Assembly (NCBI GenBank): GCA_029937535.1 | Contig: JAPYPT010000017.1 | Location: forward strand, 1-34,872 | Length of the DNA: 34,872 nt | Source of the DNA: Alphaproteobacteria bacterium | GTDB lineage: Bacteria; Pseudomonadota; Alphaproteobacteria; GCA-2731375 | Direction: 5' to 3' | Part shown: positions 1 through 9,382 of the stretch, one piece after another | How the letters are laid out: each line of letters begins with the position of its first letter | Numbering within the stretch: the stretch's first letter is position 1 | Notes under the pieces: model-generated | Database searches by the model: none | Told to the model about the DNA's origin: nothing | Seen by the model: the letters and a program-made list of their open reading frames with translations, nothing else | Program-made: the position numbers and the translations under genes

Positions 1-2
1 AG

Positions 3-1184
3 GTCAGCCTGTCCAATCTTGTTCTGACCCTGGGTAAAAGCGACCTGGCCGGCAGCGTCAGCATCGACACCACGGGCAAACTGCCGATGATTACGGCGGA
101 TTTGACGGGCAAACGCCTGGACTTGGGCGAGTTGCAACCGCCCGGGAAAAAGGACGCCGGTGAAAAGGCGCCCGAACCTGGGAAATCGGGCCGTCCTGGA
201 AAGGTTCTGCCCGCCGACCCCCTGTCCCTGGATGGCCTGAAGGCGGCGGAGGCGGCGGTGAACATAGCCTTGGCCGAAGTGGTAACACCGCAAATCACCT
301 TGAGCGCGGTCTCCGCCACGATCAAGCTCGCCAACGGCCACCTGACCCTGGAACCCCTAAAGGTGACCGTGGCCGGTAGCCCGGTGACCATGTCGGCCTC
401 GGTCAACGCGGGCGGAAAAGTGCCCACCGTTGCCCTGAATGTGGCAGCGCCGAATCTGGATTTGGGCCGCTTGCTGAGGGAAACCAAGACCACCGATTTG
501 CTGCAAGGCATGGGCAATCTGAAAATCAAGCTGGCGGGCAAGGGGGCCTCGATCGCCGCCATCGCCCGCAGCCTGCAAGGCGGCACCAATTTGTTGATGA
601 ACCAGGGCAAGATCAAAACCGAGGCCCTGGATATGGCCGTGGGCGGCCTTACGGCTATTGTCGGCATGATGTCGTCGACAAAATCGGAGTGGACGGTGTT
701 GAACTGTATCGCCTCGCGCTTCGACATCAAAAAGGGCGTCGCCACGTCAAGGGTTCTGCTGGCGGATACGGAATATTCCACGGTGGTCGGCGAGGGCAGC
801 ATGGATCTGGGCAAGGAAACCCTGGCCATGAAGGTCTCGCCGCAGTCGAAGTCCGCCACCCTGAACGTTGCCGTGCCCATCAAGATCGGCGGTACGTTCG
901 CCGAGCCCACGTTCCGGCCGGATGAGCTGGCGACGGCGCGGCGTCTGGGCGGCCTGCTGGGCGCCACGCTGTTTCCCCCCGCCGCCTTGCTGGCCCTGGG
1001 AGACCTGGGCAGCGGCGACGACAATCCCTGCCTGAAAATCGCCAAGGGCGGCGGCAAGAAATCCAGCCCGCAGGCGGCCCAACCCGCCACGCAACCGGCC
1101 GCGAAAGCAGTGACGGATGCTATTAAAGCGCCCCTGGATAGCTTGAAAAAGGGTTTGGGTAGTTTGTTCGGTAAGAAGGATTAG
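3..1184 (+). CDS. AsmA family protein, C-terminal part (5' end outside the window)
   Basis: Frame 3 is open from the window start (VSLSNLVLTLGKSDLAGSVSIDTTGKLPMITADLTGKRLDLGEL...), upstream of the listed ATG at 87. Repetitive LxLGKxxLxG / LNVAAPNLDLGRLL patterns are typical of AsmA-like C-termini. Confidence 0.8.
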   Translation, partial: VSLSNLVLTLGKSDLAGSVSIDTTGKLPMITADLTGKRLDLGELQPPGKKDAGEKAPEPGKSGRPGKVLPADPLSLDGLKAAEAAVNIALAEVVTPQITLSAVSATIKLANGHLTLEPLKVTVAGSPVTMSASVNAGGKVPTVALNVAAPNLDLGRLLRETKTTDLLQGMGNLKIKLAGKGASIAAIARSLQGGTNLLMNQGKIKTEALDMAVGGLTAIVGMMSSTKSEWTVLNCIASRFDIKKGVATSRVLLADTEYSTVVGEGSMDLGKETLAMKVSPQSKSATLNVAVPIKIGGTFAEPTFRPDELATARRLGGLLGATLFPPAALLALGDLGSGDDNPCLKIAKGGGKKSSPQAAQPATQPAAKAVTDAIKAPLDSLKKGLGSLFGKKD

Positions 1185-1204
1185 CGGACTGCGTTGAAAA
1201 TGTT

Positions 1205-2752
1205 CTAGTTCACCTGACGATCGTAGCCTTCCCAATAGGGCCGGCGCAATTCCCGCTTGAGGATCTTGCCGGACGGATTGCGCGGCAGCTCGTCCACGAA
1301 ATCCACGGAACGGGGGATTTTATAGCCGGCGATCCGCGTGCGGGCGAAGGTCATGACTTCCGCCGCCGTCAATGTCTCGCCGGGCTTGACCACGATGATG
1401 GCCTTGACGGTTTCGCCCCATTTTTCATCCGGTATGCCAATAACGCCCACGTCGGCGATCTTATGGTGTCCGGCGAGGGCGCTTTCCACTTCCGCCGGAT
1501 AAACGTTCTCGGCGCCTGAGACGATCATATCCTTGACCCGGTCATAGATATAAAGATAGCCGTCCCCGTCGAAATAGCCCGCATCGCCGGTGTAAAGCCA
1601 GCCGTCCCGGATCGCCTTGGCGGTTTCCCCGGCCAGGTTCCAATAGCCCTTGGTGATGGTCTTGCCCCTGACGATAATCTCACCGACCGCATCGGCGGCG
1701 CAATCACGGTCGTTTTCATCGACCACGCGGATTTCGGCCCCCAGCATGACCTTGCCCACGGATTTCATCTTGTCGCTGCCATCGTGATCTTCGGGCGGCA
1801 GATAGGTCACCGCGCCGGTGGTTTCGGTCAGGCCATATAAGTGTCCGAAGCCGCAACCGAACAATTCCACGGCGCGCTCCAATACCGGATACGGAATGGG
1901 TGAGGCGCCATACATGATCATCTTCATTGATGAGAGGTCCGCCGTCTCCACCCCCGGCGTCTGCAACATGAACAGGATCACGGCGGGTACCAGCAACGCC
2001 TGAGTGACGCGATAAGTTTCGATGGTTTTCAGAATGGCCGCCGGATCGACCTCGGGCATTAGGACGTTGCTGCCACCTACATAGAACGCCGTGTAGGACC
2101 AGGTACAGCCGGCGACATGAAACAGCGGGTTGGTCACCAGACAGACATCGCCATCATCCCAGGCGCCCCATTCGTCCATGGCGTTGGGCAGATACTGGAT
2201 GAAATTGTCGTGGCTGATCTCCACCCCCTTGGGGTGGCCCGTGGTGCCGGAGGAGTAGACCTGGATGATGGTATCGTGTTCCGAGGTCTCCGCCCTCGGG
2301 TCAACTTCCGACTGGCCGTCACGCCAGGCCTGGTAGCTGCCGTCGTGCAACGAGATGATCTCCCGCACGCCACTTAGTTCATCGCCGATGCCCGCGATCA
2401 GATCCTCATAGCCCGCACCGACGAATAGCAGTTGGGCCTGGGCATCGTTGATCACATAGGACACTTCCGGCGGCGCCAGGCGGAAATTGATCGGGGCCAG
2501 CACGGCGCCGATCTTGGTCGCGCCGTACAGCAGCTCGTAAAACAGATCGGTATTCTTGGCCAGTATGGCGATCCGCTGACCGCGCTGGATACCTGCCGCG
2601 GCCAGGCCATTGGCCACTTGGTTGGAGCGGCGGTTGAGCTCTTTATAGGTCGTCTCCCGGCCTTCGAAGATCACGGCGACATTGTCGCCGCGGGCGCGTG
2701 CATGGTGACGGATCGGGTCCGCCTTGAAGCGGAAGCCATCGCGGTTAGTCAT
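1205..2752 (-). CDS. AMP-dependent acyl-CoA synthetase/ligase
   Basis: YSSGTTGHPKGVEISHDN P-loop, YGLTETTGAV, GWLYTGDAGYFD, DRVKDMIVSGAENVYPAEVE, PRNPSGKILKRELR motifs of the ANL superfamily. Confidence 0.95.
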   Translation of the reverse strand: MTNRDGFRFKADPIRHHARARGDNVAVIFEGRETTYKELNRRSNQVANGLAAAGIQRGQRIAILAKNTDLFYELLYGATKIGAVLAPINFRLAPPEVSYVINDAQAQLLFVGAGYEDLIAGIGDELSGVREIISLHDGSYQAWRDGQSEVDPRAETSEHDTIIQVYSSGTTGHPKGVEISHDNFIQYLPNAMDEWGAWDDGDVCLVTNPLFHVAGCTWSYTAFYVGGSNVLMPEVDPAAILKTIETYRVTQALLVPAVILFMLQTPGVETADLSSMKMIMYGASPIPYPVLERAVELFGCGFGHLYGLTETTGAVTYLPPEDHDGSDKMKSVGKVMLGAEIRVVDENDRDCAADAVGEIIVRGKTITKGYWNLAGETAKAIRDGWLYTGDAGYFDGDGYLYIYDRVKDMIVSGAENVYPAEVESALAGHHKIADVGVIGIPDEKWGETVKAIIVVKPGETLTAAEVMTFARTRIAGYKIPRSVDFVDELPRNPSGKILKRELRRPYWEGYDRQVN

Positions 2753-2758
2753 GGCCGA

Positions 2759-3574
<816 letters not shown>

Positions 3575-3579
3575 GACCC

Positions 3580-4329
3580 TTAGCCGTGCATGGTCAGGCC
3601 GCCGGAGACCGAAATGGTCTGGCCGGTGATGTAGGAGGCATCATCCGAGAGGAAGAACGAGACCAAACCGGGATAATCCTCCGGCTCGGCCACCCGCTTC
3701 ATGGGCACGGCGCGTTCCAGGGCGGCGACGAGTTTCGGGCCTTGTTCCGCCAATAGCGGCGTGTTGGTGGGGCCGGGGCAGATGGTGTTCAGGGTGATGC
3801 CCTTGCGCGCCAGCTCCCGGCTCATGGTCTTGGAAAAGGCGATCAGCCCGCCCTTGCAGGCGGCGTAAACAGCCTCACCGGAGGAGCCTACCCGGCCCGC
3901 ATCGGAGGATATATTGACCACCCGGCCCGCGCCCCGCTCGGACATACCCTTGAGGATCACATGGCACAGGTTCAACGGGCCATACAGATTGATCGCCACC
4001 ACCTTGTGCCAAAGCTCCAGGTCCGTATCCAGGAACGGCATGGATTTATCCCAACCCGCGTTGTTGACCAGGCCATCCACCGGCCCGCAATCGCCCTCGA
4101 ACGCCGCGACGCTGCTTTCGACCACGCCATAATCAGAGATATCGCAGGCATAGGCGTGCGCCGTGCCCCCCGCCGCGCGGATTTTTTCCACCACGCCGTT
4201 GGCGCCGTCGACGTTGAGATCGAAGATCCCGACATTGCAGCCTTCCTCGCCCAAACGCAGGCTGATGGCCTGGCCAATGCCGCTGGCGCCGCCCGTGACG
4301 ATGACGTTCTTGCCTGTTAATCCGCGCAT
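3580..4329 (-). CDS. badH: BadH-like short-chain dehydrogenase (2-hydroxycyclohexanecarboxyl-CoA dehydrogenase type)
   Basis: TGGASGIG, NNAGWD, SSDAGRVGSSGEAVYAACKGG, CPGPTNT, ITGQTISVSGGLTMHG C-terminus as in BadH. Start MRGLTGKN at 4329, preceded by gaggaaa, preferred over the ORF start at 4380. Confidence 0.75.
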   Translation of the reverse strand: MRGLTGKNVIVTGGASGIGQAISLRLGEEGCNVGIFDLNVDGANGVVEKIRAAGGTAHAYACDISDYGVVESSVAAFEGDCGPVDGLVNNAGWDKSMPFLDTDLELWHKVVAINLYGPLNLCHVILKGMSERGAGRVVNISSDAGRVGSSGEAVYAACKGGLIAFSKTMSRELARKGITLNTICPGPTNTPLLAEQGPKLVAALERAVPMKRVAEPEDYPGLVSFFLSDDASYITGQTISVSGGLTMHG

Positions 4330-4460
4330 TTCGGTGTTTCCTCTTCCTTGAACATGAATTTCATCCGAAGATAAGTGCAAACAATCTACGAGTCTCGAAA
4401 TTGTTGGCGGCTGCTACAATCAGCCGCAACAGTCGGGACCAAGAGAAGGAACTGAAAGAT

Positions 4461-5222
4461 ATGACCGTTCGACTATTCGCCATGACCTGCGGCTGGCTGA
4501 CCATGCCCATGCGCGTCGTTCTGGACGGCGAGGAGGGCGAATTGCGCCTGCCCGTGCCCTGTTATCTGATCGACCACCCCAAGGGCCAGGTCTTGTTCGA
4601 CAGTGGCATCCATACGGATCTACAAGACCCCAAAGACGATCGCGCGGCGTTGCTGGTCAAACGCTTCAAGGCGGAATTCAAGGCCGGCGAGGAGTTGGGC
4701 GCGCGCCTGGAACGCTGCGATGTGGACGTGGAAAAGGTGCGCTATCTGGTTAATTCCCACCTGCATTTCGATCACGCGGGCGGCAACCATCAGGTCAAGA
4801 ATGCTCAATTGGTGATCCAGGACCGGGAATGGCACGCCGGCCACGACCCGGACCTCATGGCCGCCAACGGCTATATGGCGGAAGATTACGACCACGGCCA
4901 TGACCTGAAACTTGTCGATGGAGAGCATGATTTGTTCGGTGACGGCAGCGTGGTCTGCGTGCCCACCTATGGCCACACGCCGGGGCACCAATCATTGAAA
5001 GTCCGTCTGGGCAGCGGCGACGTGCTGCTGACGGGGGATGCCTGTTACCTGCGCCAGACCCTGGAAAACCTGCACCTGCCCCGCGTCGTGCATGACCGCG
5101 AGGAGATGTTGGAAAGCCTGCACCGAATCCGCGCCCTGCAAGCGGCCGGCGCGCGCATTTTCTACGGCCACGACGCCGAATTCTGGCAAACCGTGCCGCA
5201 AGCGCCGGCGGAAATTGTGTGA
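4461..5222 (+). CDS. N-acyl homoserine lactonase family metallo-beta-lactamase-fold hydrolase
   Basis: NSHLHFDHAGGN metal motif, YGHTPGHQS, LLTGDACYLRQ, FYGHDAEFW. Start MTVRLFAMTCGW at 4461, with aagga upstream. Confidence 0.85.
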   Translation: MTVRLFAMTCGWLTMPMRVVLDGEEGELRLPVPCYLIDHPKGQVLFDSGIHTDLQDPKDDRAALLVKRFKAEFKAGEELGARLERCDVDVEKVRYLVNSHLHFDHAGGNHQVKNAQLVIQDREWHAGHDPDLMAANGYMAEDYDHGHDLKLVDGEHDLFGDGSVVCVPTYGHTPGHQSLKVRLGSGDVLLTGDACYLRQTLENLHLPRVVHDREEMLESLHRIRALQAAGARIFYGHDAEFWQTVPQAPAEIV

Positions 5223-5308
5223 TGGGTGCCGATGCGGTTTCGGCTGACAGCCAAGACATCTTGAGCAATCAATGCGCTCGATCGACGCCGCCCAAGGCTT
5301 CGAGTCTG
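5148..5308 (+). repeat. Repeat A copy 1: lactonase 3' end plus ~85 bp downstream
   Basis: 161 bp aligning without gaps to 7261..7421 (about 20 mismatches by hand count); partially to 9145..9375. Confidence 0.9.
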
Positions 5309-5380
5309 GTCCACAAGAGACATTTCCCTTTCATCATGAGAACAATTTGCAAGCCCCGCCATATCACCAATAGTCTAACA

Positions 5381-6398
5381 ATGCAGCTTGCCCGCCTCAC
5401 CTCTGATGCCGTGCTCGACGCTGCCTATGCATGGCTGTGCAACCGGCGACGGAATTATCCGGCGGACGCCGATGTCTGGTCGTTCCGGCATCACTGGCCG
5501 GTGGAGAAAAAACGCATTCAACACGACCTATCTGGCGGGGCACTTCCGCTTTGGCCTGTTGGATCGCATCACCTTGGCGGACGGCAGCGACATTGACCTG
5601 TGGTCGGCCCGCGATGCGCTGGTGTTGAAGGCGTTGACAATGGTTCTGGCGGATGTCCTGCCAGTATCTCCCTACTGCACCCACATCAAGGGTCACGGTG
5701 GGGCCAAGGCGGCTGTGCGGCAGGTGATGGCGGGACTTGGCGACAACCGCTTCGTCTTGCGGACCGACGTGAAGTCCTATTATGCCTCCACCGATCATGT
5801 GTTGCTGATGGAGCGCCTTGCCCGTCATATCGTCCGGCGCACCATCCTCAATTTACTGGGTCAGTATATGAAACGCATCTCGGAGCGTGGCGGCCGGTTC
5901 TTCGAGCACGAGCGCGGCATTTCACTGGGCTGCCCGTTAAGCCCGCTAATGGCAGCCTTCTTTCTGCATGAGATTGATATCCGGATGGTACGCACCGGGT
6001 TGTTCTATGTCCGCTTCATGGACGACATCCTGGTCCTTGCGCCAACACGGTGGAAACTGCGTTATGCGGTGAAGGCCGTGAACGAAGTCCTGCAATCACT
6101 TCGTCTGGATAAGCATCCCGACAAGACCTTCGTCGGCAGGATCGAACGTGGCTTCGACTTCCTGGGCCACCATTTCGGCCAGAATGGGTTAACGGCAGCG
6201 GATGCAACAATACGGAAGTTCGTCGCACGTACGGCCCGGCTTTATGAGCAAGGACGGGAGGGACGCATCAGTCCCTCCGCGCTTGGGCTGTATGTCAGGC
6301 GATGGAGCGGGTGGTTGCAAGGCGGGTTGGGAGAACTCAAGGTTCGACTGGCGTTAACCGAGCTTACGACGCCGCCGTGCCAGGACCAGCCCGAGTAA
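5381..6398 (+). pseudogene. Reverse transcriptase (RNA-directed DNA polymerase), N-terminus displaced by a +1 frameshift
   Basis: Frame 2 N-terminus (MQLARLTSDAVLDAAYAWLCNRRRNYPADADVWSFRHHWPVEKKRIQHDL), then frame 3 (LAGHFRFGLLDRITLADGSDIDLWSARDALVLKAL...LRTDVKSYYAS...RGISLGCPLSP...YVRFMDDILVLAP...DKHPDKTF...FDFLGHHF). RT motifs 3-7 are intact. The frame change lies between about 5505 and 5540. Confidence 0.8.
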
Positions 6399-6926
6399 GG
6401 CCAGGCTGAACAAGGTGTTTGTAGCCGGCTCGGGTGTCTGAACTGTGAAAATGTCGGAAATGGCATATAGGTGGAGTGTGGAAGCGTTTGGGAAGGTGGT
6501 GTGGGAAATCCATCCATTGCCGGTCAATGAAGATAATCCAGACTTTGGACTGCCGAATTCCAAGGTTGCTCTGTGTGCGGGTAACCCTTCAAATGTCGTA
6601 CCGGTCCAAACATGATCGGCGATTGTCGCGCCGGTTTCGGCCCTGTTTATAGGTGCTAATAGTGAGCCATCCCATAAATCTGCGTAAGATGTGGCGATCG
6701 CCGTGTTGAAGAGGTTGAAAATCGTGACGCCGCAGGTTGTACATGTGGTGGGGTTGGTGCCTGTGTGATCGCGTGCGGCGAAATTGTTATCGGAGCCGAT
6801 CACACTCCATGTGGTAACTAAGTTCTGTGTCAGAGCACCTGCCGCTGCTGCATTGGCGACTAGGGTATCCTGGACCCACAGCATTGAGGAATACCTGAGG
6901 ACCTTTGCATTCGAGCGCATGGACAA
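6354..6926 (-). CDS. PEP-CTERM sorting-domain protein, apparently lacking a signal peptide (possible 5'-truncated gene)
   Basis: C-terminus VQTPEPATNTLFSLALLGLVLARRRRKLG (PEP motif, TM helix, basic tail). ORF opens with TTG; an in-frame TGA lies 5 codons upstream and no signal peptide is visible. Confidence 0.65.
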   Translation of the reverse strand: MSMRSNAKVLRYSSMLWVQDTLVANAAAAGALTQNLVTTWSVIGSDNNFAARDHTGTNPTTCTTCGVTIFNLFNTAIATSYADLWDGSLLAPINRAETGATIADHVWTGTTFEGLPAHRATLEFGSPKSGLSSLTGNGWISHTTFPNASTLHLYAISDIFTVQTPEPATNTLFSLALLGLVLARRRRKLG

Positions 6927-7085
6927 ATTTGATTTCCTATTTCAATTCAGTGGCCCAATGAAGGCAATGTGAGAGACGCCCGATAGGCCGACAATGATGC
7001 CGTGGACGCCTCCATCCGCCAGCATCCCGGTGACGAAAGGTGTTAGCGAAGCACAATCATATTAGGGAAAATTGATAGTCTCCTG

Positions 7086-7206
7086 TTGGCACAACGCTGC
7101 TGTAAAATGAGCGTATGCCGCAACACTTTATGTAGTGGTGCCGGTTTTAGTCGAATAGATACAGCTGGAACAGAATCCGCGTAAGATATTGCGCCACTCC
7201 GCTGCC
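7086..7206. repeat. Repeat B copy 1
   Basis: Ungapped match to 11219..11339, about 18 mismatches in 121 by hand count; weaker similarity continues about 20 bp further. Confidence 0.85.
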
Positions 7207-7260
7207 GCGGCGGGTGGACTGTGTAAATTGCGGCTTTCGAGATTATAAGTCACCACAATC

Positions 7261-7421
7261 GGCACGCGCATTTTTTACGGCCATTGCGCCGAATTTTGGA
7301 AAACCGTGCCGCAAGCGCCGGCGGAGATTGTTTGAACAGCGCCGATGCGGTTTGGGCTCATAGCCACGACATCTTGAGTAATCAATGCGCCCGGTCGACG
7401 CCGCCCAAGGCTTCGAGTCTG
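7261..7421 (+). repeat. Repeat A copy 2: orphan lactonase tail (GTRIFYGHCAEFWKTVPQAPAEIV*) plus downstream block
   Basis: Ungapped 161-bp match to 5148..5308; the coding part keeps frame and stop but no lactonase gene precedes it. Confidence 0.9.
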
Positions 7422-7540
7422 ACCCGTATGCATCATTCAACAGATTGATCGATCCCCCAGCTTCGAACAGCGAAATCCGAGGACCGGGTCATCATAGTGG
7501 AGTCGCATCTTGTGCATCCGCCGCCCCCGCCGAAGTTCGG

Positions 7541-8578
7541 TCAGACGCTAGTTTTGTGTATTTCCGCTAGGTAGTTAGAGGCAATTTCGCAAACGATTTC
7601 TACAAACAAGGGGGTGAGTTCGCGGGCCATTTCCGTGTTCTGCCGGGTGTGAACCCAACCGAGATAGGTGAGGCCACGCAGCACCATAAACAATGGCAAG
7701 GCATCCAGGTCCGCCTGTGACAAAGGCCTTTCCTCGGTGTAGCCCTTGAACAGCGCGCTTTCAATGGTCGCGAAATCCGGTTCCTGCTGCAGCCAAAACA
7801 GCGCCGTCGCCAGTTCGAACATATGCCAGCCGAAGCCGGCGTCGTCAAAATCGATCAATTGTACCTTGTCGCCCGCCAGCATGACGTTTTCCGGCACCAG
7901 GTCGGCATGGATCAGCCCATAGGATTGCGACGAATGACCATGGACCCGCAGATCCTTGGCCGCGACGACGCGGATCTTCTGCATCAGTTCGGCTTGCTCT
8001 TCCGAGAGCGCGGCAAGTTCCCAGAACCGGCCCCAGAGCGGATCGTCACCGAGCAGGCCATCGTCATCCCAGGCGTGACGCACCATGCTGTTCTGCGCTG
8101 GCCATGCGACCGTCACATTATGCAACCTTGCCGCCGTCCGGCCGATCTCGCCGAACACCTTGGCAAGATTTTCCGGCGCAATATCAAGCGGCTTGCCGAT
8201 CTCGCCCAATTCCCGGCCGGACAGCCAACTCAACATATCCGCATTCCAGGTGCCGGGAACGCTCTCGGAGGTGGCCCTGAACACGGCATTGCCTTCCGTG
8301 GTTAGGATCGGCTTGGGCACGGCAATGCCGCTGTCCGACAACATGGCCATCCAGGTCAGCTCGGACCGCAGGCTTTCGTCACTGTGATAGCCTTGCCGAT
8401 GGACCCGCAGGGCGGCCCGTCCGCCGCCGGGGGCCGTCACCTCGAACACCGCGTTCTCGCGATACTTGATCAATCGCGGCTGACAGTCCGCCACGCCCCA
8501 GGCAGCCAGCGCCTGTTCGGCCAGGACGGTCAGGCGGGCGGCCTGCTCGTCGGCGTCCAACGCGAAAAAATCACTCAT
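7541..8578 (-). CDS. Aminoglycoside phosphotransferase / homoserine kinase II-like family protein
   Basis: GLIHADLVPENVMLAGDKVQLIDFDDAGFGWHMFELATAL: APH-type catalytic HxDxxxxN and DFD motifs. Confidence 0.85.
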   Translation of the reverse strand: MSDFFALDADEQAARLTVLAEQALAAWGVADCQPRLIKYRENAVFEVTAPGGGRAALRVHRQGYHSDESLRSELTWMAMLSDSGIAVPKPILTTEGNAVFRATSESVPGTWNADMLSWLSGRELGEIGKPLDIAPENLAKVFGEIGRTAARLHNVTVAWPAQNSMVRHAWDDDGLLGDDPLWGRFWELAALSEEQAELMQKIRVVAAKDLRVHGHSSQSYGLIHADLVPENVMLAGDKVQLIDFDDAGFGWHMFELATALFWLQQEPDFATIESALFKGYTEERPLSQADLDALPLFMVLRGLTYLGWVHTRQNTEMARELTPLFVEIVCEIASNYLAEIHKTSV

Positions 8579-8788
8579 ATAAAAACCTCATCGTAACCTC
8601 GATGTCGTGCCAGCAGCCGATAAGTCTGCCGACAATCTGCGTTGTGCGCCTTCTGCCATGGGGCAAAGTATAACCACCAGCGGTAAGAATCTGTCCAAGA
8701 CAGATCACCACCACGAAGCGGAAAATAACAACGGTGTATTTTTGCAAGCCGCCTGCTAAATTCAACTCCCAGCAAGGAGGAAACCACT

Positions 8789-9118
8789 ATGTCCGAGAAT
8801 ATCCTAGTCGTGCTCACCAATTCGGTTCCCGGGAAAGAGGACGAATTTAACGAATGGTACTCAAACATTCATATACAGGAAATTTGCCAGCTTTCCGGCT
8901 TCAAATCGGCCCAGCGTTTTAAGCTGGGCGATGCCCAGATGGGGCCAGACGGCGCGCACCGCTATCTCGCAATTTATGAGATCGAGGGCGATCCGGCTGC
9001 TGCTTTGGAAGCGCTGAAGGCGGCGCGGCCAGATTTAAATATGACGGACGCGCTTGATAGCACTTCGACATCGGTCCAAAACTTTGGCGCTATCACCGGC
9101 AAGGTAACGGCGGGTTAG
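8789..9118 (+). CDS. Small dimeric alpha-beta barrel (EthD-like) protein
   Basis: LVVLTNSVPGKEDEFNEWYSNIHIQEICQLSGFKSAQRF pattern; RBS-like agcaaggagg upstream. Confidence 0.6.
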   Translation: MSENILVVLTNSVPGKEDEFNEWYSNIHIQEICQLSGFKSAQRFKLGDAQMGPDGAHRYLAIYEIEGDPAAALEALKAARPDLNMTDALDSTSTSVQNFGAITGKVTAG

Positions 9119-9144
9119 AGATACGGCGTTTATTGGTTGCGTTT

Positions 9145-9375
9145 GGGCGATGGCTGTTAGCTGCGCCAGACCCTGGTAGACCTGCATCGTATCCACGCTC
9201 TGAAAACCGCAGGCGGGCGGGACTATCATGGTCACGACGCCGAATTCTGGAAGGCCGTGCCGCAAGCACCGGCGGAGATTGTGTGATGGGTGCCGATGCG
9301 GTTTTGCCTTACAGACACTACATTTTGAGTAATCAAGCCACTCCGTCGACGCTGCCAAGGGCCCGGGTCTGACCC
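9145..9375 (+). pseudogene. Repeat A copy 3: lactonase pseudogene fragment plus downstream block
   Basis: GDGC*LRQTLVDLH (cf. GDACYLRQTLENLH), an internal deletion, then RIHALKTAG...GHDAEFWKAVPQAPAEIV*, then the conserved tgatgggtgccgatgcggtt...gtcgacgctgccaag...gtctgaccc. In-frame TAG replaces TAC. Confidence 0.85.
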
Positions 9376-9382
9376 GGAGCGG

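Noticed and set aside
5309-7260. Group II intron or retron
   Set aside because: No maturase/HNH region, no recognisable domain V hairpin and no msr/msd-like structure seen by eye; cannot be fully excluded without a covariance model search.
5388-7421. Diversity-generating retroelement
   Set aside because: RT motif is SLGCPLSP rather than the DGR-type ...SQ, and I found no template/variable repeat pair with adenine-specific differences. Repeat A differences are of mixed type.
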